Source of the DNA: JBMFOH01 sp049969715 [NCBI: bacterium]
Lineage (GTDB): Bacteria > DUMJ01
NCBI GenBank assembly: GCA_049969715.1
Contig: JBMFOH010000022.1
Span: 1 to 26,872 of the forward strand
Reading direction: 5' to 3'
DNA: 26,872 bases
Below the pieces are notes generated by a model. The model was given only the letters and a program-made list of their open reading frames with translations. It was not told where the DNA came from and did no database searches. Shown here in pieces: positions 10,912 to 18,557 of this stretch (position 1 is the stretch's first letter; each line of letters starts with the position of its first letter). Both the position numbers and the translations under genes were made by a program.

Positions 10912-12177
10912 ATGAGTATGATAAGGATAAATAGAGAGCTATGCAAAGGCTGTGTCAATTGTATCAGAGTTTGTCCTACTGAAGCCCTTAGAGTGAGGAA
11001 TAATAAGGCAGTTATCCTTGAAGACAGATGTATAGATTGTGGAGAGTGTATTACTACCTGCCCTGATCATGCTATAGAAGCTATCTTAGAGGGTATAGAG
11101 AATATAGCCTCTTACAGATATAAGATTGCCCTTATAAGCTCTGTAGTATATGCCCAGTTTGGTTTAGAGATATCTCCCTATGCGATAAGAGAAGCAATAA
11201 AAGGGCTTGGTTTTGATGCCACTATGGATGTGTCTTTTGGAGCTGAGGCTTCTATATCCTTTTTACAGGAACTTTTAAAGAATAATCCTGACAAGGTTTA
11301 TATATCTTCTATGTGTCCTTCAGTAGTAAAACTTATCCAACTAAAGTATCCATCTCTTGTAGAAAATCTTGCCCCGGTAGCTTCTATAGAGGAAATAGCA
11401 GCAAGATACATTAGAGAAGAGGCTATTTCTAAGGGATATAGGGAAGAGGATATAGGGGTGTTTCTTATTACCCCCTGTACAGCTAAAATAGCAGATATAA
11501 AGAAAGGTAGAGGTTTTTCATATATAAATGGAGCTATTAGTGTCTCTGAAATATATAGGCATCTCATAAAGAGGCTTCCTTTAGTGAAAGAAGGACCTAA
11601 GGAACCAGTATTTGGTAGAGGAATAAGCTGGGTGAGAGATGGAGGGGAGTCACGGCATTTACAGATACTAAATTATCTAGTAGTTGATGGGGTAAAGAAT
11701 GTATTGAGAGTACTTGATGACCTGGAATTGGGGAAACTGAGAGGTCTGAATTTTATAGAGGGGAGGATGTGCAGTGGAGGATGTGTGGGAGGTCCGCTCA
11801 ATGTGCAAAATCCATATCTGGCTAGAGTTAAGATAAGAATGTTAGAGGACTCCTACCCTCAGACAATAGATAATTCTATCTATGAATCGTTAAAAGCTAA
11901 AGGATACTTCAAAAAGAGCCAGTATAAACCACAGGATGAGCTACTTAAACTAGGAGAGGATATAAGTGATTCTATTAATAAGATGAGGCAGATTGAATCT
12001 ATCCTAGAGGAGCTCCCTGGGATAGATTGTGGTTCTTGTGGGGCACCTAACTGTAGGGCTTTAGCTGAAGATATAGTGAAAGGAGAGGCTAAGATGACAG
12101 ACTGTATCTTTAAATTGAAGGAAAATATTGAAGAATATGCAAAGAGCCTACTTAAAATAGTAAGAGAGGAAAAATAA
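10912..12177 (+). CDS. HydS-like, putatively sensory [FeFe]-hydrogenase-family protein with C-terminal 4Fe-4S domain
   Basis: The N-terminus has two [4Fe-4S] ferredoxin motifs (Cys 11/14/17/21 and 40/43/46/50). The middle is an iron-hydrogenase large-subunit-like domain keeping the four H-cluster Cys: SSMCPS (C135), TPCTAK (C189) and MCSGGCVGG (C287, C291). In catalytic enzymes the first motif is TSCCP; here the proton-relay Cys is Met134, and the second motif lacks the usual Met and Glu. This matches putative sensory HydS-type enzymes rather than H2-producing ones. Residues about 360-410 form an Fe-S domain (CGSC...C...C at 373, 376, 381, 398) of the type also found in RnfB. No PAS domain is seen. 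Soluble; start ATG 10912, with ATG 10918 as an alternative. Confidence 0.82.
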   Translation: MSMIRINRELCKGCVNCIRVCPTEALRVRNNKAVILEDRCIDCGECITTCPDHAIEAILEGIENIASYRYKIALISSVVYAQFGLEISPYAIREAIKGLGFDATMDVSFGAEASISFLQELLKNNPDKVYISSMCPSVVKLIQLKYPSLVENLAPVASIEEIAARYIREEAISKGYREEDIGVFLITPCTAKIADIKKGRGFSYINGAISVSEIYRHLIKRLPLVKEGPKEPVFGRGISWVRDGGESRHLQILNYLVVDGVKNVLRVLDDLELGKLRGLNFIEGRMCSGGCVGGPLNVQNPYLARVKIRMLEDSYPQTIDNSIYESLKAKGYFKKSQYKPQDELLKLGEDISDSINKMRQIESILEELPGIDCGSCGAPNCRALAEDIVKGEAKMTDCIFKLKENIEEYAKSLLKIVREEK

Positions 12178-12178
12178 G

Positions 12179-12514
12179 ATGACTATAAAAGATTTATCAG
12201 TAGCATTATCCTTAAAGAATCTTGGAAACAGTGAAGACCTAGAGAGGACTCCAACAGGAGGATACGTTGGAGACCTCTTAAGTAATGTAATGAGGTTTGC
12301 TAAGGAGGGTAATATATGGATTACTGTTCAGACCCACATAAATGTAATAGCAGTTGCTACCCTTATAGGTGTTAGTGGAATAGTTTTTGCCTGCGGAGCA
12401 GAGGTACCTCAAGAGACTGTAGAGAAGGCAAAAAGCGAGCATATCGCTCTCCTTTCTAGTGATTTAGATGCCTTTACTTTATGTGGTAAAATATATGAGT
12501 TAGGTATTAGATGA
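12179..12514 (+). CDS. DRTGG-domain protein, second copy
   Basis: This 111-residue protein is similar in plan to the one at 9711-10067: GGYVGDLLSNVM matches the YASDLMSDIL region, IWITVQTHINVIAVATLIGVSGIVFACGAEVP gives the beta-rich core in two halves, and the end is TLCGKIYELG. The two copies flank the CBS-ATPase and HydS-like genes. It starts one base after the HydS-like stop with GAGAGGA upstream, and its stop overlaps the PHP start by 4 nt (ATGA). The role is unknown; a sensory or regulatory partner of the HydS-like protein is an inference from conserved neighbourhood. Confidence 0.78.
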   Translation: MTIKDLSVALSLKNLGNSEDLERTPTGGYVGDLLSNVMRFAKEGNIWITVQTHINVIAVATLIGVSGIVFACGAEVPQETVEKAKSEHIALLSSDLDAFTLCGKIYELGIR

Positions 12515-13248
12515 ATGTTAATATAGACCTGCATATTCATACTCTTCTCTCGCCCTGTGCAGGGATAGAGATGATACCAGTGAATATAGTAAGAAAGGCT
12601 TTAGAAATGGGTGACGATATAATTGCCATTACAGACCATAATGCAGTAGGTAATATCTCTAGTGTAATAAGGGCAGGGTTGAAATACGCCCCGGATATAG
12701 TTATATTACCTGGTATTGAAATCACCTCTAGAGAAGAGGTCCATATTCTGGGGATATTCTCAACTATCGAGGATGCATATAAGATAGAAAAGGTCATCCA
12801 TAACAATCTCTCTGTCTCATATAATAAAGACTATATCTTCGACCAATTAGTAGTGGATGAGGAAGCAAACTTTCTGAGATATGAGGAACATTTTCTCTTA
12901 GGTGCCACCTCTCTTACTATAGAAGAGATAGTGGCGCTGATCCATTCTCTAGGTGGTATAGCAATACCTGCCCACATAGATAGAGAATCTTTTGGGCTTA
13001 TCTATACCCTTGGTTTTTTCCCTACAGACCTCAACGTAGATGCAGTTGAGATATCTAAGTTTGCCACAAAAGAGAAGATAGTAAGTTTAAAGGAGATGTT
13101 ACCTCCAGATATGCCCATTATCTTTTCTAGTGATGCCCATTTCTTAGAAGATTTTATCAAACCTAGAACCGTGCTCTCTTTAGAGGAAAGAAGTTTTACT
13201 GCATTGAGAATGGCTTTAAGAAGCTTACACTCTTATAAGGAGGTATAG
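12511..13248 (+). CDS. PHP-domain metal-dependent phosphoesterase
   Basis: The polymerase-and-histidinol-phosphatase fold is clear from DLHIHTLLSPC (His8, His10), ITDHN (Asp42, His43), PGIEIT (Glu70), EEVHILG (His78), PAHIDR (His155) and SSDAH (Asp208, His210), which together form the metal site. Family members hydrolyse nucleotide or sugar phosphates; the substrate here is unknown. The length is 245 residues. It overlaps the DRTGG gene by 4 nt and abuts hydC. PHP proteins recur between HydS and hydC in hydrogenase loci, so a signalling phosphatase paired with the nearby GHKL ATPases is plausible but unproven. Confidence 0.88.
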   Translation: MNVNIDLHIHTLLSPCAGIEMIPVNIVRKALEMGDDIIAITDHNAVGNISSVIRAGLKYAPDIVILPGIEITSREEVHILGIFSTIEDAYKIEKVIHNNLSVSYNKDYIFDQLVVDEEANFLRYEEHFLLGATSLTIEEIVALIHSLGGIAIPAHIDRESFGLIYTLGFFPTDLNVDAVEISKFATKEKIVSLKEMLPPDMPIIFSSDAHFLEDFIKPRTVLSLEERSFTALRMALRSLHSYKEV

Positions 13249-13710
13249 ATGGACTTTCAACAGCTGAAAGAGATAAGAGAGATAATCTCTAACTGGCAGG
13301 GGAAGCCTGGAGCTTTAATGCCTGTGTTACAGGAGATACAGGAGAGGTTTGGATATCTCTCTAAGGAGGCTATGGAAGAGGTATCAAAAGGTTTGAATGT
13401 ACCTATCCCAGATGTCTATGGGGTAGCTACATTCTATCATTTCTTCTCTTTAAAACCTAAGGGAAAGTATCAGATCCAGGTATGTGAAGGTACTGCCTGT
13501 TATGTTAAGGGTGCCAAGAGGGTCTTGGAGAAATTTCAAGAGCTTCTTGGAATAAAGGAGGGGGAGGTAACTCCAGATGGGAAGTTTTCTATAGAATCTG
13601 TAAGATGCATTGGAGCTTGCAGTCATGCTCCTGCAGTTATGATAAATGGACGGGTTTATGGACGTATGAATTCTGAGAAGATACAGCAGGTGTTAAAATC
13701 ACTTAAATGA
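13249..13710 (+). CDS. hydC: NuoE-like [2Fe-2S] subunit (HydC/HndA type)
   Basis: This is a thioredoxin-fold [2Fe-2S] protein that pairs with the NuoF-like flavoprotein in complex I and bifurcating hydrogenases. A helical N-terminal region (PGALMPVLQEIQERFGYL) precedes the cluster ligands Cys79 and Cys84 (VCEGTACYVKG) and Cys120 and Cys124 (RCIGACSHAP). The length of 153 residues matches HydC. AAGGAGG at 13237-13243 sets the start, immediately after the PHP stop. It overlaps the next GHKL ATPase by 4 nt. The symbol is by homology; here the partner may be the Rnf membrane core rather than HydA. Confidence 0.92.
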   Translation: MDFQQLKEIREIISNWQGKPGALMPVLQEIQERFGYLSKEAMEEVSKGLNVPIPDVYGVATFYHFFSLKPKGKYQIQVCEGTACYVKGAKRVLEKFQELLGIKEGEVTPDGKFSIESVRCIGACSHAPAVMINGRVYGRMNSEKIQQVLKSLK

Positions 13711-14246
13711 TGGAAGAGCTTTCTCTTCATATCTTAGATATAGTAGAAAATAGTATAAGCGCAGGAGCAAGTCTTGTAGAGATCGTCCTATCTATAGATA
13801 GAAAAAAGGATGAACTTAGCCTTACTATTACTGATAATGGTAAGGGAATGGATGAAGATATGGTAAAGAACATTCGGGACCCTTTTTTTACTACTAGAAC
13901 TACCCGGAGGGTAGGATTAGGTGTCTCGTTTTTAGATGAGATATCTTACCTTACTGGTGGAAGATTAGAGATAAAGTCTACTCCTGGAAAAGGGACGGTA
14001 GTTTTGCTTAGTTTGCCACTTAGTCATCCTGATAGGCCCCCTTTGGGGGATATTGTTTCAACCCTGATGACTATCTTAGTGGCAGCTAATGATATGAGAT
14101 TTATATATAGAGAGAAAAGAGACGACAATGAGTGGGTGTTTGATTCTGCAGATGTAATTGGTGTTTCAGACCCTGTATCCTTAAAACAGATAGGAGATGT
14201 ATTGTATAATAGTTACAAAGAATTTACTGGAGGTGAATTGATTTGA
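13707..14246 (+). CDS. Small GHKL (histidine-kinase-like) ATPase without phospho-accepting domain
   Basis: The protein of 178-179 residues has the histidine-kinase-type ATP site: N box LHILDIVENSISAGAS (Asn15), G1 DNGKGM (43-48) and a G2-like RRVGLGVSF (67-75). It has no dimerisation/phosphotransfer domain, no sensor domain and no membrane segment. The C-terminal 80 residues (PPLGDIVSTLMTILVAAND...) are of unknown type. Genes of this kind commonly lie between hydC and the HndB-like gene. Two starts, ATG 13707 and ATG 13710, are possible; the first overlaps the hydC stop as ATGA. An anti-sigma-like or complex-modifying function is inference only. Confidence 0.85.
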   Translation: MMEELSLHILDIVENSISAGASLVEIVLSIDRKKDELSLTITDNGKGMDEDMVKNIRDPFFTTRTTRRVGLGVSFLDEISYLTGGRLEIKSTPGKGTVVLLSLPLSHPDRPPLGDIVSTLMTILVAANDMRFIYREKRDDNEWVFDSADVIGVSDPVSLKQIGDVLYNSYKEFTGGELI

Positions 14247-14614
14247 AATCTTTAGATGATTTAAAACGTATAAGAGAACAGGCTCAGGCTCAGATAAGGA
14301 TAAGAACCCAAGAGGCAAACACTAAGATAATAGTTGGAATGGGAACCTGTGGTATAGCAGCTGGGGCAAGGGATACACTTATGGCTATTCTAGATGAATT
14401 GGCTAAGAGAAATATACAGGATGTAGTAGTTACTCAAACAGGCTGTATAGGATTGTGTGAGTATGAGCCATTGGTAAGTGTAGTAAAGCCAGGTCAACCA
14501 AAGATTATGTATATGAAGGTAAATCCAGAAAGAGCTAGACAGATAATTGCTAGTCATATAGTAAATGACCAGATTATAAATGAGTGGGTATTGAGTAGAG
14601 AAGAAGGGGCGTAA
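14243..14614 (+). CDS. Thioredoxin-like [2Fe-2S] ferredoxin (HndB-like)
   Basis: This small subunit resembles HndB of NAD(P)-linked hydrogenases, with the characteristic GMGTCGIAAGARDTL and VVVTQTGCIGLCEYEPLV. Visible cluster ligands are Cys36, Cys68 and Cys72; the family usually shows only these three in the motif. It is 123 residues long with a helical N-terminal extension rich in Gln and Arg. The start is TTG at 14243, backed by a strong GGAGGTG at 14229-14235, and overlaps the ATPase stop by 4 nt. It probably passes electrons within the NADH-oxidising module with HydB and HydC. Confidence 0.88.
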   Translation: MKSLDDLKRIREQAQAQIRIRTQEANTKIIVGMGTCGIAAGARDTLMAILDELAKRNIQDVVVTQTGCIGLCEYEPLVSVVKPGQPKIMYMKVNPERARQIIASHIVNDQIINEWVLSREEGA

Positions 14615-14615
14615 G

Positions 14616-16439
14616 ATGGCTATTGTTAGAGCTAATGTCCTTGTATGTGCAGGAAGTGCTTGTGTTTCTTCTGGGGCTTATAGTTTTAGGGATGCCCTTA
14701 TAAATGCACTAGAGAAAGCTGGAATCAGAGAAGAGGTAAATGTGGTAGATACAGGATGTGTAGGTACCTGTGCGTTAGGGCCAGTGGCAATAGTTTATCC
14801 CGAGGGTATATTCTATGTCCGTCTAAAGCCTGAAGATGCAGAAACTATTGTAAATGAGCACCTTCTGAAGGGTAGAATAGTGAATAGACTCCTCTATCAA
14901 GGTCCTATCTCTAAAGAGGTTTTTCCTTCTTTCTCTGAGATAGATTTTATATCAAAGCAAAAGCGTATAGTGTTGAGAAATATGGGTATTATAAATCCTG
15001 AAAACATAGATGAATATATAGCAAGGGAAGGGTATCAGGCGTTGGCAAAGGCGCTTAGTATGACACCAGAAGAGGTAATAGATACTGTTAAAAGGTCAGG
15101 GCTAAGGGGTAGAGGAGGAGCTGGTTTCCCTACAGGGATAAAATGGGAGCTTACTCGTAAGGCAAAGGGGAGTCCTAAATACGTTGTATGTAACGGAGAC
15201 GAGGGAGACCCAGGTGCATTTATGGATAGAAGTGTATTAGAGGGTGACCCTCACAGTGTGATTGAAGGGATGATGATTGCAGGTTATGCTATAGGTGCCA
15301 GCAAGGGATTTTTCTATGTAAGGGCAGAATACCCCCTTGCTATAGAGAGGCTTAAACTAGCTCTTAATCAAGCAAGAGAGTACGGACTTATTGGTGAAAA
15401 TATACTAGGTACTGGCTTCTCCTTTGATATAGAGCTAAGGAGAGGTTCAGGTGCATTTGTATGTGGTGAAGAGACTGCATTGATAGCTTCTATAGAGGGA
15501 CGTAGGGGTGAACCTAGACCTAGACCTCCATATCCTGCAAACAAAGGACTATGGGAAAATCCTACAGTTATAAATAATGTAGAGACCCTTGCAAATATAG
15601 CTCCAATTATCCTTAATGGAGCAGAGTGGTTCAGTAGCATAGGTACAGAGAAGAGCAAGGGAACAAAGGTCTTTGCCCTTGCAGGTAAGATTGCCAATAC
15701 TGGACTTATCGAGGTTCCATTTGGGATTACCTTGAGAGAGATTATCTTTGATGTTGGAGGAGGGATACCTTCAGGTAAGAAGTTTAAGGCTGCCCAGTTA
15801 GGAGGACCTTCTGGAGGATGTATTCCAGCAGAACACCTAGATACACCTCTAGACTATGAATCTTTAAAAGAGCTAGGAGCTATAGTCGGTTCTGGTGGCT
15901 TGATAGTTATGGATGAAGATAATTGTATGGTAGATGTGGCTAGATTCTTCCTTGAGTTTACTCAAAGCGAATCCTGTGGTAAGTGCCCTCCCTGTAGGGT
16001 TGGAACAAGGAAGATGTTGGACATCCTCGAGAGGATTGTAAATGGAGAAGGGGAAGAGGGGGATATAGAGCGTCTTATAGAGTTAGGTAATGAAATAAAA
16101 CGGGATTCTTTATGTGGGCTTGGACAGACTGCACCAAATCCAGTGTTAAGTACAATAAAGTATTTCAGAGAAGAGTATGAATCCCATATAAAGGAAAAGA
16201 AATGTCCTGCCAAGTCATGCAGAGCTCTGATTGCTTTTCAGGTTATACCAGATAAATGTAAGGGATGTGGCATATGTGCACGTGTATGTCCTGTAGGCGC
16301 TGCTCAGGGAAAACCCAGAGAGATTCATACTATAGACATAGACTTATGTATAAAGTGTGGTGACTGTTTTGTTAGATGTCCTTTTGGAGCGATAGAAAAG
16401 GTAGACTTAGTTTCTCTTCTTGAGAAAGTAGAAAGGTGA
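14616..16439 (+). CDS. hydB: NuoF-like NADH/FMN Fe-S subunit (HydB/HndC type)
   Basis: This 607-residue multidomain flavoprotein is the NADH-binding subunit of electron-bifurcating hydrogenase-type complexes. The N-terminal thioredoxin-like [2Fe-2S] domain has Cys11, 16, 48, 52. The NuoF core has the FMN/NADH motif GRGGAGFPTG (165-174), CNGDEGDPGAF and GEETALI (284-290), then an SLBB region. A [4Fe-4S] site uses SCGKCPPC (454, 457, 460) and Cys500, and two C-terminal ferredoxin motifs have Cys 548/551/554/558 and 578/581/584/588. In hydrogenase loci hydA normally follows. Here rnfD follows after 4 nt. The protein occupies the position of RnfC, which also carries a NuoF-like fold and SLBB domain, so it may supply the NADH site of an Rnf-like complex. 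Confidence 0.92.
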   Translation: MAIVRANVLVCAGSACVSSGAYSFRDALINALEKAGIREEVNVVDTGCVGTCALGPVAIVYPEGIFYVRLKPEDAETIVNEHLLKGRIVNRLLYQGPISKEVFPSFSEIDFISKQKRIVLRNMGIINPENIDEYIAREGYQALAKALSMTPEEVIDTVKRSGLRGRGGAGFPTGIKWELTRKAKGSPKYVVCNGDEGDPGAFMDRSVLEGDPHSVIEGMMIAGYAIGASKGFFYVRAEYPLAIERLKLALNQAREYGLIGENILGTGFSFDIELRRGSGAFVCGEETALIASIEGRRGEPRPRPPYPANKGLWENPTVINNVETLANIAPIILNGAEWFSSIGTEKSKGTKVFALAGKIANTGLIEVPFGITLREIIFDVGGGIPSGKKFKAAQLGGPSGGCIPAEHLDTPLDYESLKELGAIVGSGGLIVMDEDNCMVDVARFFLEFTQSESCGKCPPCRVGTRKMLDILERIVNGEGEEGDIERLIELGNEIKRDSLCGLGQTAPNPVLSTIKYFREEYESHIKEKKCPAKSCRALIAFQVIPDKCKGCGICARVCPVGAAQGKPREIHTIDIDLCIKCGDCFVRCPFGAIEKVDLVSLLEKVER

Positions 16440-16443
16440 TTAT

Positions 16444-17373
16444 ATGTCTATAGAGCAGAAACTTTATGTTTCTAGTCCTCCTCATATAAGAACCGATCAA
16501 GACGCTAGGTATTTGATGCGTCAGGTTTTAATTGGATTGATACCTGCCACTATAGCAGGACTTATATTCTTTAATTGGCATGCATTGGTTGTTCTAGTTC
16601 TCTCTATTGTTAGCTCTATTTTCTGGGAAAAGATAGTAATGTATATCAAGAAAGAGAAGAGAGAACTTGATGGGAGTGAGATCGTTACAGGTTTACTCCT
16701 TGGACTAAACCTGTCTCCCCTTGTTCCCTGGTGGATGCCAATCGTTGGAACATTTATAGCTATAGTGCTTGCCAAGGAGCTTTTTGGGGGTATTGGCTTT
16801 AATATATTTAACCCTGCTCTGATTTCCAGGGCATTCCTGTTAGCTTCTTGGCCTATGGAAATGACCGCTTGGATGGCTCCTTTCAATGGTGTAAGCCAAG
16901 CTACTCCTCTAAATCTTCTAAAACTTCAAGGAATATCCACTTCATATCTGACGCTCTTCCTGGGGAATAGAGGGGGATGCATAGGGGAGACATCTACTCT
17001 AGCACTCTTGATAGGTGCTGGATATCTCTTCTATAAAGGAGTAATAGATTGGAGAACCCCCATCCCCTATGTGCTTACAGTAGGGATATTAAGTTCAATC
17101 CTTGGTCGAGACCCTATATTTAATATGATGGCTGGAGGTCTTATCCTTGGGGCATTCTTTATGGCTACTGATTATACTACTACACCTATAACAAAACTTG
17201 GGAGAATAGTCTTTGGTGTGGGATGTGGAGTAATTACAACCCTTGTAAGATTCTATGGTGGATATCCAGAGGGTGTTTCATATAGTATTCTATTTATGAA
17301 TGCATTGACCCCCCTTATAGATAAATGGACAGTCCCAAAACCCTTTGGTTATAAGAAGGGAGTGAGAGCATGA
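16444..17373 (+). CDS. rnfD: RnfD, membrane FMN subunit of Rnf complex
   Basis: RnfD/NqrB-family integral membrane protein, 309 residues, with about eight to ten hydrophobic segments (for example 29-43, 47-60, 97-111, and several after 165). It carries the covalent flavin motif NGVSQATPLN, with Thr154 as the expected FMN attachment site. The opening SPPHIR and the segment GGIGFNIFNPAL are typical of the family. AGGTGA lies upstream of the ATG at 16444. It is preceded by hydB instead of rnfC. Its stop overlaps rnfE by 4 nt (ATGA), so rnfG, usually found between D and E, is absent here. Confidence 0.93.
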   Translation: MSIEQKLYVSSPPHIRTDQDARYLMRQVLIGLIPATIAGLIFFNWHALVVLVLSIVSSIFWEKIVMYIKKEKRELDGSEIVTGLLLGLNLSPLVPWWMPIVGTFIAIVLAKELFGGIGFNIFNPALISRAFLLASWPMEMTAWMAPFNGVSQATPLNLLKLQGISTSYLTLFLGNRGGCIGETSTLALLIGAGYLFYKGVIDWRTPIPYVLTVGILSSILGRDPIFNMMAGGLILGAFFMATDYTTTPITKLGRIVFGVGCGVITTLVRFYGGYPEGVSYSILFMNALTPLIDKWTVPKPFGYKKGVRA

Positions 17374-17963
17374 ACTTTTTTAAGGCATTTGTAAATGGTT
17401 TGTGGAAGGAAAATCCTATCCTTGTTTTGATGATAGGACTCTGTCCTACCCTTGCTGTTTCTACTGCAGCAATGAATGGGGTATATATGGGTTTAGCTGC
17501 TACATTTGTCCTAGTAGGTTCTAACTTTATGATATCTCTCATTAGAAGATGGGTTCCAGACCAGATACGTATCCCTATATTCATCACTATCATTGCTACC
17601 TTCGTTACTATAGTAGATATGGTTATGCATGCCTATGCTCCTGATATGTATAAGATACTTGGTATATTTATTCCTCTTATAGTAGTGAACTGTATAATCT
17701 TAGGAAGGGCAGAGGCATTTGCCTATCAAAATGGGGTAATAGCTTCTATTGGTGACGGATTAGGAATGGGGTTGGGTTTTACCCTCATACTTCTTATACT
17801 GGGAGGTATAAGAGAACTCTTAGGTAATGGAACCCTTTTTGGGTTCCAGGTGATGCCTCTATCTTATAAGCCTATACTCCTTATGATCCTTCCTCCTGGA
17901 GCATTTCTCACGATTGGATTCTTGCAGGCATTCCAAAGGTATAAGGGAGGTAATTCCAAATGA
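17370..17963 (+). CDS. rnfE: RnfE, membrane [2Fe-2S]-coordinating subunit
   Basis: RnfE is a six-helix membrane protein that, with RnfA, holds an intramembrane Fe-S cluster. The conserved Cys are present: GLCPTLAVS (Cys25) and VVNCIILGRAEAFA (Cys108). The length of 197 residues is standard for the short, non-fused form. It starts in the stop codon of rnfD and ends overlapping rnfA by 4 nt. The retained Cys indicate a functional electron path rather than a decayed gene. It is distinguished from RnfA by GRAEAFA and the GIRELLGNGTLFG loop. Confidence 0.93.
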   Translation: MNFFKAFVNGLWKENPILVLMIGLCPTLAVSTAAMNGVYMGLAATFVLVGSNFMISLIRRWVPDQIRIPIFITIIATFVTIVDMVMHAYAPDMYKILGIFIPLIVVNCIILGRAEAFAYQNGVIASIGDGLGMGLGFTLILLILGGIRELLGNGTLFGFQVMPLSYKPILLMILPPGAFLTIGFLQAFQRYKGGNSK

Positions 17964-18544
17964 TTACCCATCTGGCACTTATATTTATCGGGGCACTCTT
18001 AGTAAATAATATCTTACTTATAAGATTTATAGCTCTATGCTCATTCTTTGGGGTTTCAGATTCAATGGGGACATCTATAGGCATGGGTATGGCGGTAGTA
18101 TTTGTTATGGTACTTGCATCCTCTGCTAGCTGGATCCTATGGCATTTTGTACTCTTCCCATTGCATCTAGAGTACCTGGAGATATCAGGATTTATTCTTA
18201 CTATAGCAGCATTAGTCCAGTTTGTTGAATTATTCCTCAAGAAGAATAGCCCTTCACTCTATAGGTCTATGGGGATATATTTACCACTAATTACTACAAA
18301 CTGTGCTATATTAGCAGTGACACTTATAAATGTAATAAATAATTTTAATTTTATAGAAGCTATCATCTATGCTATAGGAGTAGGTGGAGGATACACACTT
18401 GCTATTGTGATGTTTGCAGGGGTGAGAGAACGTATCGGTGTAGCTCCTGTTCCCAAGATATTAAAGGGCTACCCTATAGCGTTTATTACTGCAAGTTTAA
18501 TGTCTTTAGCATTTTTAGGATTTAAAGGACTATTTGGTCTATAG
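17960..18544 (+). CDS. rnfA: RnfA, membrane [2Fe-2S]-coordinating subunit
   Basis: This is the inverted-topology homologue and partner of RnfE. Signature elements are NNILLIRFIALCSFFGVS (Cys27), LITTNCAILAV (Cys115) and the C-terminal GVRERI. It has 194 residues with about six membrane helices. GGGAGGTAA lies ahead of the ATG, which overlaps the rnfE stop. In canonical rnf operons rnfB follows rnfA; here a TRAP-like gene follows after 13 nt. No RnfB-, RnfG- or RnfC-type gene is present anywhere in the window. Confidence 0.94.
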   Translation: MITHLALIFIGALLVNNILLIRFIALCSFFGVSDSMGTSIGMGMAVVFVMVLASSASWILWHFVLFPLHLEYLEISGFILTIAALVQFVELFLKKNSPSLYRSMGIYLPLITTNCAILAVTLINVINNFNFIEAIIYAIGVGGGYTLAIVMFAGVRERIGVAPVPKILKGYPIAFITASLMSLAFLGFKGLFGL

Positions 18545-18557
18545 AGGAGATGAGAAT

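Noticed and set aside
10912-12177. A catalytic [FeFe] hydrogenase (HydA)
   Set aside because: The TSCCP motif is SSMCP and the second motif lacks Met and Glu; the neighbourhood matches sensory HydS-type proteins.
18534-18557. TTG start of the TRAP-like gene inside rnfA
   Set aside because: It would add residues unlike the family and lacks a ribosome-binding site; ATG 18558 has GAGGAG 8 nt upstream.
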